A DNA stretch of 64,000 bases from Salinimonas marina (GCF_015644725.1 NZ_CP064795.1:18501-82500), one strand, 5' to 3'; positions 9,881 through 20,016 are shown, numbered from the stretch's first letter. Numbers and translations: made by a program. The notes: a model not told the origin generated them from the letters alone.

Positions 9881-11572
9881 TTGTCTGAAAATATAAGGTT
9901 TTATACGCGGAATGCTGAAAAGCTGTCTACGCAGTACAACAGCGTTTCCTTTGAAAACGTTCATAGCGACTGGGTAAGTGAAATCCCCGATCAGGGCTTC
10001 GTGCTGGACATCGGCGCCGGTTCAGGAAGAGATGCTCAGTTTCTTGCCGCAAAGGGTCTCACGGTTTTTGCGGTTGAGCCTGCAACTGGTATTCGGGAGC
10101 GGGCTCAACAATACACCGTAAACCAAAATGTTCACTGGCTTGATGATCGTCTTCCTTCTCTCGATAAAGTATTCAGCCTCCAGACAAAATTTGACCTGAT
10201 TCTTCTTAGTGCGGTCTGGATGCATGTTGCACCTTCTGAGCGTGAACGGTGCATAAGGAAAATCAGCTCACTACTTAAAGCCAGAGGAAAAATTGTAATT
10301 TCATTACGACATGGTGCATGTAACGATGAACGAACCATGCATCCGGTGTCGGCAGATGAACTGGCTGCATTTGCCAAAAAGTTTGGTCTTGCTTTCAGGC
10401 TGGTTAACGAAAATCCCAGGAAGGATGAGTTAGATCGCAAGGATGTCAGCTGGCAAACCGTCATTCTTACGCTTCCTGACGACGGCTCCGGCGCATTTCC
10501 GCTTCTTCGCAATATCATCATGAACGACAGTAAATCATCTACTTACAAAGTTGCTTTGTTGCGCACGCTATTGAGAATAGCTGAGGGCCATCCTGGCGCC
10601 GTAATCAAAAGAGAGCAGGAAAAAGTAGCTTTGCCCCTGGGGTTGGTCGCGCTCTATTGGATAAGACTCTACAAACCGCTTATAGACCATTACAAAATAC
10701 CTCAGCATGGGCAATCAAGGGGATACGGTTTTATAAAAGATAACGGGTGGAAATCACTTACGTCTTATCCCGCCAGTGATTTTTATGTAGGGGCAACTTA
10801 TCCGGGGGACGGAATATCTAAGGCTGTATTCTATACGATAAAACAGGTTGCGGAACTGATTGAAAAAATGCCTGTGAAGTATATTACAAACCCCGGCTCA
10901 GACACAAAAGTGTTCAGTGTTAACAGATTTCAGCCCAAACGGCCCAATACCGGTCTTACTCTTGATGGAAAGTTTCTGTCCTCATTTGGTGAGTTCTATG
11001 TACCAGCTCATATATGGGATTCCCTGACCAGGTTCAGTGCCTGGATAGAACCTTCACTGGTAAATGAGTGGGCTTCACTGATGGCTGGTTATTGCGATAA
11101 AAATAATATAAAAATAGCGAAAGGGGATCTTCTGGAAACATTGGCATGGATAGATCCGAAAAGAACCACGGCCAAAGTAAGAAGTCGTGTAGATGAGCTA
11201 TTGACCAAAGACAGAGTTCACTGTTGTTGGTCAGGTAAAGCAATTCGTTCAGCCGGTTATGCCGTTGATCATGCTATGCCATTTGCACGCTGGCCCAATA
11301 ATGACTTGTGGAATCTGCTACCAACTCAAACCAGGGTAAATAGCAGCAAATCCGATAAATTACCCACTTCTGTGAGGATGATGAACAGCCGTAGTCTTAT
11401 TACAGAGTGGTGGGAGCAAGCGTGGGAAAAGCAGGCTGATGAATTTTTTATACAGGCTAACCTCGCATTACCTAACTTATCTGCAAGTAACAGAAATTTC
11501 GATAATGTTTTCGAGGCAATGACAATTCAAAGAGACCGGATAAAAGACTTCCAGCAACTTGAAGAGTGGTGA
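9881..11572 (+). CDS. SAM-dependent methyltransferase fused to an HNH nuclease domain
   Basis: A 563-residue protein read from TTG 9881 with an AAGGA-type Shine-Dalgarno about ten bases upstream. Residues 1-200 form a class I methyltransferase: motif I VLDIGAGSGRD (41-51), then FAVEPA and LILLSAVWMHV. The middle (about 210-430) is unassigned. The C-terminus (about 440-500) has an HNH-like block: CCWSGK, then YAVDHAMPFARW, then NLLPTQTRVNSSKSDKLP. Such fusions occur in defence islands, and I infer modification plus nucleic-acid cleavage, or sensing of modified DNA. It is on the same strand as vsr, 95 bases after it. It is the last island gene before composition shifts to the GC-richer background. 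Confidence 0.75.
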   Translation: MSENIRFYTRNAEKLSTQYNSVSFENVHSDWVSEIPDQGFVLDIGAGSGRDAQFLAAKGLTVFAVEPATGIRERAQQYTVNQNVHWLDDRLPSLDKVFSLQTKFDLILLSAVWMHVAPSERERCIRKISSLLKARGKIVISLRHGACNDERTMHPVSADELAAFAKKFGLAFRLVNENPRKDELDRKDVSWQTVILTLPDDGSGAFPLLRNIIMNDSKSSTYKVALLRTLLRIAEGHPGAVIKREQEKVALPLGLVALYWIRLYKPLIDHYKIPQHGQSRGYGFIKDNGWKSLTSYPASDFYVGATYPGDGISKAVFYTIKQVAELIEKMPVKYITNPGSDTKVFSVNRFQPKRPNTGLTLDGKFLSSFGEFYVPAHIWDSLTRFSAWIEPSLVNEWASLMAGYCDKNNIKIAKGDLLETLAWIDPKRTTAKVRSRVDELLTKDRVHCCWSGKAIRSAGYAVDHAMPFARWPNNDLWNLLPTQTRVNSSKSDKLPTSVRMMNSRSLITEWWEQAWEKQADEFFIQANLALPNLSASNRNFDNVFEAMTIQRDRIKDFQQLEEW

Positions 11573-11915
11573 TAAAAATTCGTTAAGTGCGTCATTACCG
11601 CCGAGAGGCTGGGTAAACAACCTATTCAGGCTTCAGCTATCAAAGGCAAATATCTCAAGCGGGCTTAATTCAACACTGAAATCAAGCCATAAAGTGCACT
11701 ACCAAAGAGTACCATTTCGTGTGAGGACAGAAAAAGCAATTCAACAAGTTTTCCTCCTAAGCCACCGTTTTACAAGCACTACTTTCATCGTCTTATGCAC
11801 TGCCTTTCTTACTTTCAGACACCGATAAAAACAGTTAACACTGCAGCTGCACAAAATTTGCTCTTTAGCACTTTTTTGGTATAGGCTAACTGGCTTATCA
11901 ATTCGGAAGATAAAA
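11573..11915 (+). other. Intergenic stretch at the right edge of the island
   Basis: No convincing gene. A forward frame of 89 codons (11559-11828) overlaps the previous gene's end and has unnatural, Ser/Arg-rich composition, so I reject it. The last part carries a promoter-like pair: TTGCTC (11858-11863) and TATAGG (11880-11885) with 16-base spacing, the latter preceded by TG for an extended -10. It would drive the lipoprotein gene. Base composition changes from AT-rich to balanced across this gap, which suggests an integration boundary, but I see no direct repeats or tRNA. Confidence 0.5.
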
Positions 11916-13466
11916 ATGAAAATAATAAACCCGCTCATTCTTTTAGCAATGACCGTCTTCGTGACCGCGTGTGGCGGCTCAGACGCTCCTGATCCGAAAA
12001 CTTCGCAGCAAAATAATATCAGCGATAAAGCATCATCCGATGAGTCGGACAACGCCGATGGTGACGATATTTCTTCGGACAGTGACGGCGCTGCAGGCTC
12101 TGATGACTCTGGCTCTGAAGCACCCGCACCGTCGATATCGGGTAAGGTCATCGATGGCTATGTGAGTGGGGCGACGGTGTGGATCGACTTTAATAACAAT
12201 GGCGTGTTTGATGACGATGAACCCAGTGCGGTGTCTGAAGCGGCTGGTAATTACACTCTTGAGTTAACCGACACTCAGCAGCAGTGCGCCGCCTATGCCA
12301 CGGTGTATGTTGATGTGCCGGTGGGCGCGATGGATGAAGATTTGGGCGAAGTTACCGAGGCGTATCAAATGGTGCGGCCACCACAGATGGCGGTGCTTGA
12401 TGATGACAGTTTGCTGCATGTTTCGCCCCTGACCACAGTATTGTGGCAAGGCATTCAGGATGCGCTGAATGGCTCTGATTTTAGCGATTGTGAAACCTTG
12501 CTAACCGATCAGGCAAAACGTCAGGAAGTGCAGGCGCTGGTAGACGATACTATCGGCAATACGGTGAGCCTGTATAACATCAGTGCCGAAACCATTTTTC
12601 GTGATTTCATTGCCGATGAAAACGACGAGGCCAAGGCCCTGGCTCAACAATTTGTAAAAGGGCTGCAACAAAGCTTTGCGCATACTCAGACCGTAAAAGC
12701 AGCTTATCCGCAGGCATCTGAGGTGCGGGTAGTGCATTATTTTGGTCACAATCCCTATTACACCGATGATGATGAGCCGCACTGGTTCCGGGATGTGGTG
12801 GTCTTTAATGGCGATGAGTTTATTGCCCGCGACGATCTGATGAATGACGAGCTAAGCGAAGTACTAACCCCCATCTATTATCGGGACTCGCTGGATACCG
12901 CGTGGGGCGACGGGCTGCTCACGGCCACCAAAGATACGATTTACAACGGCGATGGGGGCGGCTTTCGGTGTAGCCTTAGTGAGCAGGTCTCAATTACCCA
13001 GGCGGATGTGACCTATGCATTGCAAAATTATTTGCCCGAGGGACAGCAGGCCGCGACGGCCGATGGCTGTGAAAACCAATCCTTTGTAAACACCACCCCC
13101 CGCCGGATCTTTTATATTACCTATGATGAGGCCAATAAATCGTATCTGGCCGACTTACGCCAGGAAGACGGCACGGTAACGGTCCTGCCCCATTGGGTGG
13201 GTTTTGCCGAAGCCAGCGATCAGTTTGATTTTGCTGAGCTGGTGGCCGAACTTGAGGTATCAGGCTACCGGTTTGATGAGCCAGTGACTATTCCCACCAG
13301 TTCATGGGCGAAGCGCCAAACCTGGGATGAAGGCGATATACGTTACCAGATTGACTATGATTCGACCGGACAGTGGCTGAAAACCACCACCCAGGCCGAT
13401 GGCACCTATACCACTGAGTGCTCCTACGATGAAGGCACCAGCTGGGAGGCCTGCCGCGACGCGTAA
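11916..13466 (+). CDS. Secreted lipoprotein with an acidic linker, function unknown
   Basis: A 516-residue protein with a lipoprotein signal peptide ending in the lipobox FVTAC (Cys19). An Asp/Ser-rich acidic linker runs to about residue 75. It is followed by a small beta-rich unit containing DFNNNGVFDDDE, which resembles a calcium-binding loop, and GNYTLELTD. The remainder has several Cys residues and resembles no family I can name. The calcium-loop-plus-beta start recurs in many marine gammaproteobacterial lipoproteins. The acidic linker suggests outer-membrane anchoring with a surface-exposed or periplasmic body. It stands alone, with its own promoter-like sequence upstream and a hairpin downstream. 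Composition matches the chromosome, not the island. Confidence 0.75.
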   Translation: MKIINPLILLAMTVFVTACGGSDAPDPKTSQQNNISDKASSDESDNADGDDISSDSDGAAGSDDSGSEAPAPSISGKVIDGYVSGATVWIDFNNNGVFDDDEPSAVSEAAGNYTLELTDTQQQCAAYATVYVDVPVGAMDEDLGEVTEAYQMVRPPQMAVLDDDSLLHVSPLTTVLWQGIQDALNGSDFSDCETLLTDQAKRQEVQALVDDTIGNTVSLYNISAETIFRDFIADENDEAKALAQQFVKGLQQSFAHTQTVKAAYPQASEVRVVHYFGHNPYYTDDDEPHWFRDVVVFNGDEFIARDDLMNDELSEVLTPIYYRDSLDTAWGDGLLTATKDTIYNGDGGGFRCSLSEQVSITQADVTYALQNYLPEGQQAATADGCENQSFVNTTPRRIFYITYDEANKSYLADLRQEDGTVTVLPHWVGFAEASDQFDFAELVAELEVSGYRFDEPVTIPTSSWAKRQTWDEGDIRYQIDYDSTGQWLKTTTQADGTYTTECSYDEGTSWEACRDA

Positions 13467-13484
13467 AAACGCTTAGCATCAACT

Positions 13485-13524
13485 GGCTTTGCCCCGTTTT
13501 GGTGGCGGTGGCAAAGTCATTTTT
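13485..13524 (+). terminator. Probable Rho-independent terminator after the lipoprotein gene
   Basis: GGCTTTGCC (13485-13493) pairs with GGCAAAGTC (13510-13518) with one mismatch across a 16-base loop, followed by ATTTTTC. It is placed 19 bases after the lipoprotein stop. Confidence 0.55.
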
Positions 13525-13714
13525 CATCTTGTTTTCGCATTGCCATTCGCCCAATCCCTACTATCTTAAATTATTGTCATCCGTCTAAGGCTGATCACCC
13601 GCAAGTCCGGTAACGTAGCAACTTACTGATTCGTCGCGAAATCGAAAGACGGTACATTCCCCGTTGGCCTGTTTGCGGCCACTTATTTTGTTCAGTGACA
13701 CAGGCTTTACCATC

Positions 13715-14974
13715 ATGACCTATGCTTTTTTTCTCCCTGTCCTTGTTGCACGGCTGGCGCGAATGCCCCGTGTGTGGTTACTCACCCTGCTGGTTAGTGG
13801 GCTCACGGCCTGTAGTGAGGCGCCTGAGAGCAAGGGCGATGGTAGTGACAAACCTTCCCAAGGCGCGAAGCAGGCCATACCGGTGGGCTTTGTCAACGTG
13901 TCGCTGCAGCCCATTGGTTACATTGAAAAGCTGCCCGGGCGGGTGGTGTCTTATCGGAAGGCCGAAATACGACCCCAGGTGAGCGGGATTATTCAGGCGC
14001 GGATGTTTGAAGAAGGCACCCTGGTAGAAAAAGGTCAGCAGCTGTATCAGATTGACCCTGAGCGCTATCAGGCGGACGTTGAGGTGGCTCAGGCGAATCT
14101 GGAAAACGCCAATGCCCAGGTGGAAAATGCGCAGACTCTGGTGAACCGGTATGACAGCCTGGCCAAAAACAATACCCTGAGTCAGCAGGAGCTGGACGAT
14201 GCCACCACCCGTCTGAAACAGGCCCGGGCCTCGGTGAGTCAGGCTGAAGCGCAGCTTAAAAATGCCAACATCAATCTGGCGTATACCCGGGTGTATGCGC
14301 CTATCAGTGGCTTTATCGGTCCTTCGGAGGTTACCGAAGGTGCGCTGGTAACCCAGCAGCAAACCACGCCGCTTGCTACGATTCGCCAGCTGGACCCGGT
14401 GTATGTGGATCTGGCGCAGTCGGTGGGCGATGCGCAAGCGCTTAAAGCCCGGCTTATCGAGTCACGTGTTCAAAAGCGCGACGATGCTGAGTTTTCTGTC
14501 AGTCTGTTTTTTTCGCAGTCGGGCGAGCCTTACGAGCATACAGGCCGGCTAGAAGCCACTGATCTATCGGTAGACCAACAAACCGGTGCGATTCGGCTGC
14601 GCTCGGTATTTCCCAATCCCGATAATAAACTGCTGCCCGGGCTGTTTGTGCGCGCATCTATTGCAGGCTTAGCCAGCAGTAAAGCGCTGACGGTGCCACA
14701 AAAAAGCGTGCAAATCGGGCAGGGCGGTGCACGCCATGTGTGGGTGGTTACGCCCGACAATAAAGCGGCTAAACAGGCGGTGGAAACCGGGCTGGCGTAT
14801 AACAATCGCTGGGTAATAGAGCAGGGATTAAAACCCGGCGATAAGGTGATTGTGCAGGGCACCATGAACTTGCAGGAAGGCGCGCCGGTGAAACCCAAGG
14901 CGCTGAAGTCAGCCGATGCCAACTCGGCCGGGTTGTCCGACTCTGCCAAGCCCTCGACTGACCAGGGGCGCTGA
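13715..14974 (+). CDS. RND efflux periplasmic adaptor lipoprotein (AcrA/MexA family)
   Basis: A 419-residue protein from ATG 13715; an in-frame TTG at 13664 has no better support. The lipoprotein signal ends at GLTAC (Cys33). The usual adaptor order follows: a barrel-sandwich half with EIRPQVSGIIQAR, a long alpha-helical hairpin rich in Ala, Gln and Asn (about 120-200), the second lipoyl half with YTRVYAPISGFIG, then beta-barrel and membrane-proximal domains. It bridges the inner-membrane pump to an outer-membrane channel. The RND permease starts six bases after its stop, so the pair is an operon. No TolC-like gene or TetR repressor is present nearby, so the pump probably borrows a shared TolC. 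Confidence 0.93.
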   Translation: MTYAFFLPVLVARLARMPRVWLLTLLVSGLTACSEAPESKGDGSDKPSQGAKQAIPVGFVNVSLQPIGYIEKLPGRVVSYRKAEIRPQVSGIIQARMFEEGTLVEKGQQLYQIDPERYQADVEVAQANLENANAQVENAQTLVNRYDSLAKNNTLSQQELDDATTRLKQARASVSQAEAQLKNANINLAYTRVYAPISGFIGPSEVTEGALVTQQQTTPLATIRQLDPVYVDLAQSVGDAQALKARLIESRVQKRDDAEFSVSLFFSQSGEPYEHTGRLEATDLSVDQQTGAIRLRSVFPNPDNKLLPGLFVRASIAGLASSKALTVPQKSVQIGQGGARHVWVVTPDNKAAKQAVETGLAYNNRWVIEQGLKPGDKVIVQGTMNLQEGAPVKPKALKSADANSAGLSDSAKPSTDQGR

Positions 14975-14980
14975 TCGATT

Positions 14981-17900
14981 ATGTTTTCCCGTTTTTTTAT
15001 CGCGCGTCCTATTTTTACCACCGTCCTTGCCCTTATTATTATGGGGGCGGGCGTGTTTTCGGTGCTAAGTCTGCCACTGGAGCAATACCCTAATATTGCG
15101 CCGCCAAAGGTGTCGATTTCCGCGGCTTATCCGGGAGCTTCGGCGCAGACCCTGGAAAATACCGTGACTCAGGTTATTGAGAAAAACCTGACCGGTATCG
15201 ACAACTTGCGCTACATTCAGTCGCAAAGCTCTTCAGCCGGGCAAGCCTCCATCACCCTTACCTTTGCACCGGGCACCGACCCCGATATTGCCCAGGTACA
15301 AACCCAGAATAAAGTGTCGCAGGCGCAGTCCTCCTTGCCGCCTATTGTGCAGCAGTTGGGGGTGGCCGTAGAAAAGGCCGGCAACAGCTATGCGCTCATT
15401 GTCAGCTTTTCTTCTAAAAGCGGCAATATGAACCGTAATGACATTTCTGACTTTCTGGTGTCAAATCTGGAAGAGCCCCTTAGCCGGGTGAACGGCGTGG
15501 GGCAGATTCAGACCTTTGGTCCTGAACATGCGATGCGGGTGTGGCTTGACCCCCACAGTATGAACAACTTCAACATCACCACCCTGGATGTGATCAACGC
15601 CATTGAGCAGCAAAATGTACAGCTGGCCTCTGGCGAGATTGGGGGAGCACCCTCGGTGCCAGGCCAGCAGCTCAACGCCACCATTACGGCGCAGGCGCTG
15701 TTATCGACCCCGGCCGAATTTGAGCAGATTTTGCTGTCGGTAAACCCCGATGGCTCTCATGTCACCCTGGGGGATGTGGCCAACATCGAAATTGGCGCCG
15801 AAAACTACAACATTATCGGGCGCTGGAATGGCCAGCCAGCCTCCGGTATTGCCATTCAACTGGCCCCTTCGGCCAATGCGCTGGCCACCATAGAAGCCAT
15901 CAAATCCCGAATCAGTGACTTTGACAATATCATCCCCGAGGATTTGGAAGTGATGTATCCGGTGGATATTTCGCCGTTTATCGAAGCTTCTATCTTTAAT
16001 GTGGTCAAAACCCTGGGTATCGCGGTGGTGCTGGTTATCCTGGTTATTTATATTTTTCTGCAAACCTTGCGGGCCACGCTGATCCCGGCGGTCGCCATTC
16101 CCATTGTGCTGCTGGGCACCTTTGGCTTTTTGCTGGCGCTAGGCTACTCCATCAATGTTCTGACCTTATTTGCGCTGGTGCTGGCCATTGGCATGCTGGT
16201 GGATGATGCCATTGTGGTTACCGAAAACGCCGAACGAAAACTGGAACAGGATAGCAGTCTCACCCCCAAAGAAGCCTCCAAACGGGCCATGAAAGAGATT
16301 TCTTCTGCCTTGCTGGGCACCACCGTGGTGATCTGGGCGGTGTTTTTGCCCATGGCACTGTTTGACGGCTCGGTGGGGGTGATTTACCGGCAGTTTGCCA
16401 TCACCATCTCTGCGGCCATGGGCTTGTCGTTGTTTGTGGCCCTGACGTTATCGCCGACCTTGTGCGCGGCGGTACTGGAACAAGGCAAGACCGAACAACA
16501 GCATGGCGTGTTTGGCTATTTCAACCGCGGCTTTGCCAAGATGCGGGCCGGCCACGGACGGACTCTGGAAAGCACTCTGAATAACAAAATTATCCTGCCG
16601 GTGATTTTTCTGGTGGTGGTGGTTATCAGTGTACTGGTGTTTTTGCGCATTCCCACCTCATTTCTGCCCGAAGAAGATCAGGGCCGTATGTTTACCCTGG
16701 TCTCGGGCCCGGCCAGTACCACCTTAGAGCAAACCCGGGAAAAGCTGAAAAAAGTTGAAGATTTTTACCTTAACGAAGCCGGCGGGGCAGTAGAAGGGCT
16801 GTTTACCGCGGCGGGCTTCAGCTTTTCCGGACAAGCACAAAATGTCGGGATTGCCTTTATAAAAATGAAGCCCTGGGATCAGCGTGGTGAACAAAACAGC
16901 GTGTTTAATATCAAAGATCAGGCCTTTAAAAGCTTATCCACAATTCCCGATGCAATGGTGATCCCGATTATTCCACCGCCGGTGAGCGCCCTGGGTAATG
17001 CCAGCGGCTTTGAATTTCAGCTGGTGGATCAGGGCGGGCTGGGCCACGAGGCGCTGGTGCAGGCCACCAATCAACTGCTGGCCAAAGCCAATCAGAGTGA
17101 GCTGCTTACCTCGGTACGGTTCAACGGGCTGGCAGATAACCCGCAATACAACCTGGATATCGATACCATCAAAGCCCGGGCGCTGGGCGTGCCGGTGGCC
17201 TCCATCAACCAAACCCTGAGCGCGGCGCTGGGCGGCACCTACGTAAACGACTTTTTAGAAGATGGGCGGGTGAAACGGGTCTACGTGCAGGCAGAAGATA
17301 AGTACCGGATGCTGCCCAAGGATATTAATAACTGGTATGTACGAAATGAGTCGGGTGGCATGGTTCAGCTTAAAGAAATTGCCGCGGGCAACTGGAGCTT
17401 TGGCCCGCCAAAACTGACCCGCTTCAATGGTAGCTCTTCCCGGGAGATACAGGGTTCCACCACCGCCGGGGTGAGCTCCGGTGAAGCCTTGCAGGAGGTC
17501 GCCCGGCTTGCCGATACCTTGCCTGCGGGGATCAGTATTGCCTGGACCGGGTTGTCGTACGAAGAACAGCAAAGCGGCAATCAAACCTTGCTGTTGTACA
17601 GCATAACTGTAATTGCAGTGTTTATGATTTTGGCCGCCCTGTACGAAAGCTGGGCCATTCCGCTGGCCATTATGCTCACCGTGCCCTTCGGTATTATGGG
17701 CGCGGTGCTGGCGACCTGGCTTACCGGTCAGGCCAATGATGTGTATTTTCAGGTGGGACTGTTGATGACCATAGGTCTGGCGGCCAAAAATGCGATCTTA
17801 ATTGTGGAGTTTGCTCAGCGTAATGTCGATGAAGGTATGCCTGCCTATGATGCCGCTCTGAGTGCCGCCAAACAACGGCTACGGCCCATTCTGATGACGT

Positions 17901-18091
17901 CACTGACGTTTATTCTGGGGGTATTGCCGCTGGTGTTTGCCACCGGGCCCGGCTCTGGCGCCCAGAATGCCATCAGTATCGGCGTTCTTGGCGGCATCAC
18001 CGCCACCACCCTGTTCGTGGTGTTCTTTGCACCGTACTTTTTTATGTGGGTGTATCGGCTGTTCGCCAAAGAGGAGGCGTCACAATCTTAG
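14981..18091 (+). CDS. RND multidrug efflux permease (AcrB/MexB, HAE-1 family)
   Basis: A 1036-residue inner-membrane proton antiporter of typical HAE-1 length. It begins with the classic FFIARPIFTTVLAL. It carries the proton-relay pair in TM4 (MLVDDAIVVTENAERKL) and large periplasmic loops after TM1 and TM7. The second half repeats the fold with LYESWAIPLAIML and AKNAILIVEFA. The Arg/Lys-rich end is short. The substrates cannot be read from sequence; hydrophobic drugs, detergents or dyes are usual for the family. It is co-transcribed with the adaptor directly upstream. Confidence 0.95.
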   Translation: MFSRFFIARPIFTTVLALIIMGAGVFSVLSLPLEQYPNIAPPKVSISAAYPGASAQTLENTVTQVIEKNLTGIDNLRYIQSQSSSAGQASITLTFAPGTDPDIAQVQTQNKVSQAQSSLPPIVQQLGVAVEKAGNSYALIVSFSSKSGNMNRNDISDFLVSNLEEPLSRVNGVGQIQTFGPEHAMRVWLDPHSMNNFNITTLDVINAIEQQNVQLASGEIGGAPSVPGQQLNATITAQALLSTPAEFEQILLSVNPDGSHVTLGDVANIEIGAENYNIIGRWNGQPASGIAIQLAPSANALATIEAIKSRISDFDNIIPEDLEVMYPVDISPFIEASIFNVVKTLGIAVVLVILVIYIFLQTLRATLIPAVAIPIVLLGTFGFLLALGYSINVLTLFALVLAIGMLVDDAIVVTENAERKLEQDSSLTPKEASKRAMKEISSALLGTTVVIWAVFLPMALFDGSVGVIYRQFAITISAAMGLSLFVALTLSPTLCAAVLEQGKTEQQHGVFGYFNRGFAKMRAGHGRTLESTLNNKIILPVIFLVVVVISVLVFLRIPTSFLPEEDQGRMFTLVSGPASTTLEQTREKLKKVEDFYLNEAGGAVEGLFTAAGFSFSGQAQNVGIAFIKMKPWDQRGEQNSVFNIKDQAFKSLSTIPDAMVIPIIPPPVSALGNASGFEFQLVDQGGLGHEALVQATNQLLAKANQSELLTSVRFNGLADNPQYNLDIDTIKARALGVPVASINQTLSAALGGTYVNDFLEDGRVKRVYVQAEDKYRMLPKDINNWYVRNESGGMVQLKEIAAGNWSFGPPKLTRFNGSSSREIQGSTTAGVSSGEALQEVARLADTLPAGISIAWTGLSYEEQQSGNQTLLLYSITVIAVFMILAALYESWAIPLAIMLTVPFGIMGAVLATWLTGQANDVYFQVGLLMTIGLAAKNAILIVEFAQRNVDEGMPAYDAALSAAKQRLRPILMTSLTFILGVLPLVFATGPGSGAQNAISIGVLGGITATTLFVVFFAPYFFMWVYRLFAKEEASQS

Positions 18092-18288
18092 CCTACAGGG
18101 GCGGTAGCCAAAGGTCTATCAGGCAGAGTGAGTGGAGTGCATAAGCGTAACCCATGCAGGTGCATCTATCATTTTATTAACAACTTGATTACTGTAGACG
18201 CTATTGATGGCACCTATTAGCGGTTTTTTATAACCGGTCAGGTGTATTTATGTGTGCTTTTACCTGTGGTTTTTGAGGAGACAATCTG

Positions 18289-19866
18289 ATGACAGACTCT
18301 GGTGTTCACCAGTACGATTCGACACTGGTTAATATGTTCGATGCGGCCACCCGGCAATACAGTCAGCGGGTGTGTTATGTTGAAGGAGACAAAACCCTCA
18401 CCTATGCCCAGTTAGAGGAACGCTCGACCAGATTTTGTGCCTATCTGCAAGACTGCGGGATTAAAAAAGGCGACCGGGTGGCGCTGATGTGCCCCAATAT
18501 TCTGGAATTTGTCGTGTGCATGTGGGGGATTATTCGCGCCGGCGCCGTGCAGGTGAACACGAATCCGAATTATACCGCCCGTGAGCTTACGCACCAGCTG
18601 ACCGATGCCAGTGTCACCCTGCTGGTGTTTCATCATTCGGCTACCCAAACCGTGCACCAGTCCCTACCCGAGGTGCCCGACTGCAAGCTGGTGTGTATTG
18701 ATAGTGCCAGTACCAGCGCCGAGCAGCTTAGTGAGACCCTGGGGCAGCCGGTAACCAGCTTTGCGCATGCTGTTAAAATGGGTGAAAGTCTGCCTGTCTT
18801 TGAGATCTCGCTTAGCGCGTCAGATAAAGTATTTTTGCAATATACCGGCGGCACCACCGGCTTCTCTAAAGGCGCCGTATTATTACACCGTAATATCGTT
18901 GCCAATATTGACCAGAGTCGTGACCGGCTAAGCAAGGTGCTCGAAGGCCAGGAAAATGTGATTCTTACTGTCTTGCCTGCTTATCATATCTTTGCCCTGA
19001 CCGTGAACATCATGCTGTTTTTCTCGCTGGGCGGCAAAAATGTACTGATCACTAACCCGAAAGATGCCCCGCTGATTGTGAAACAATGGCAGGAGCATCA
19101 AGTCACGGCCATTACTGGTGTAAACACTCTGTTTAACGCTTTGATGAACTTTGCGCCTTTCGAAGAGCTGAACTTTGACTCCTTACGCCTGGCAATAGGC
19201 GGCGGCACCGCGGTCTTGTCTTCTACCTCCGAAAACTGGAAGTCTCTGACTGGTGTGACCCTGTACGAAGGTTATGGTTTGTCTGAAACCGCGCCGGTGG
19301 TATCACTTAATTGTGGCGAGCAACACGGTGGCATTGGTAAGCCGGTTTTACATACCACCTTCAGGCTGGTGGATGAAACCGACCAGGATGTGGCCCCGGG
19401 AGAACCGGGAGAAATCGCGGTTAAGGGCCCGCAGGTGATGCATGGATACTGGCAGAATGACGATGCCAACCGTCAAAGCTTTACCGCTGACGGGTTTTTT
19501 AAAACCGGCGATATTGGCACCCTGGATGATAATCAGAATTATCATATTGTGGATCGCAAAAAAGACATGATTCTGGTGTCCGGGTTCAATGTGTATCCGA
19601 ATGAGGTAGAAAATGCGGTATGCCAGCACCCTGGCGTGCTCGAGGCAGCCTGTGTTGGCGGCAAAGATCCACAACAGGGCGAGCGCGTCAGAGTGTTTGT
19701 GGTACTCAAAGATAGCAGTGTGACGAAAGAGGCTATCACCAGGGTGTGTCGTGAGCACCTGGCTGCGTATAAAGTCCCCAAAGAGATTAATTTTGTGGAT
19801 GAGCTGCCTAAATCAGGCGTGGGTAAAATTCTGCGTCGTGAGCTAAAACGCGACCAGGCCGGTTAG
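18289..19866 (+). CDS. fadD: Long-chain fatty acid--CoA ligase (FadD-like, AMP-binding)
   Basis: A 525-residue member of the adenylate-forming ANL superfamily. The P-loop is LQYTGGTTGFSKGAV, the A5 motif is YEGYGLSETAPVV, and the A8 hinge region is FKTGDIGTLDDNQNYHIVDRK. The C-terminal catalytic Lys sits in PKSGVGKILRRELK. It activates fatty acids to acyl-AMP and then acyl-CoA for beta-oxidation or phospholipid synthesis. The start is supported by a strong GGAG ahead of the ATG. It is a single gene with about 200 bases of upstream non-coding sequence. Chain-length preference cannot be read, so a medium-chain ligase is the main alternative. Confidence 0.85.
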   Translation: MTDSGVHQYDSTLVNMFDAATRQYSQRVCYVEGDKTLTYAQLEERSTRFCAYLQDCGIKKGDRVALMCPNILEFVVCMWGIIRAGAVQVNTNPNYTARELTHQLTDASVTLLVFHHSATQTVHQSLPEVPDCKLVCIDSASTSAEQLSETLGQPVTSFAHAVKMGESLPVFEISLSASDKVFLQYTGGTTGFSKGAVLLHRNIVANIDQSRDRLSKVLEGQENVILTVLPAYHIFALTVNIMLFFSLGGKNVLITNPKDAPLIVKQWQEHQVTAITGVNTLFNALMNFAPFEELNFDSLRLAIGGGTAVLSSTSENWKSLTGVTLYEGYGLSETAPVVSLNCGEQHGGIGKPVLHTTFRLVDETDQDVAPGEPGEIAVKGPQVMHGYWQNDDANRQSFTADGFFKTGDIGTLDDNQNYHIVDRKKDMILVSGFNVYPNEVENAVCQHPGVLEAACVGGKDPQQGERVRVFVVLKDSSVTKEAITRVCREHLAAYKVPKEINFVDELPKSGVGKILRRELKRDQAG

Positions 19867-20016
19867 TACCAAGCCAAAACGTGCTGTGGTCGCGGTGGCT
19901 TTTGCCTGCCCTGACAGGCGGGCAGAGGCAGCACACAAACAGGCACGCATATTTCTAGCGCTGGTTCATACAATTGCGTATTATCCTCGCCCATTGATGG
20001 GTTAGGAAGTAAACAT

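Noticed and set aside
11559..11828. Forward 89-codon open frame after the methyltransferase-HNH gene
   Set aside because: Overlaps the upstream gene's end, has no ribosome site and has composition unlike a protein.
18092..18288. Search for a regulator or small RNA between acrB-like and fadD genes
   Set aside because: No open frame, clear hairpin or promoter pair could be supported.
19895..19945. Hairpin-forming stretch after fadD
   Set aside because: Repeated GCCTG/CAGGC segments can pair but no T run follows and the stem choice is ambiguous.
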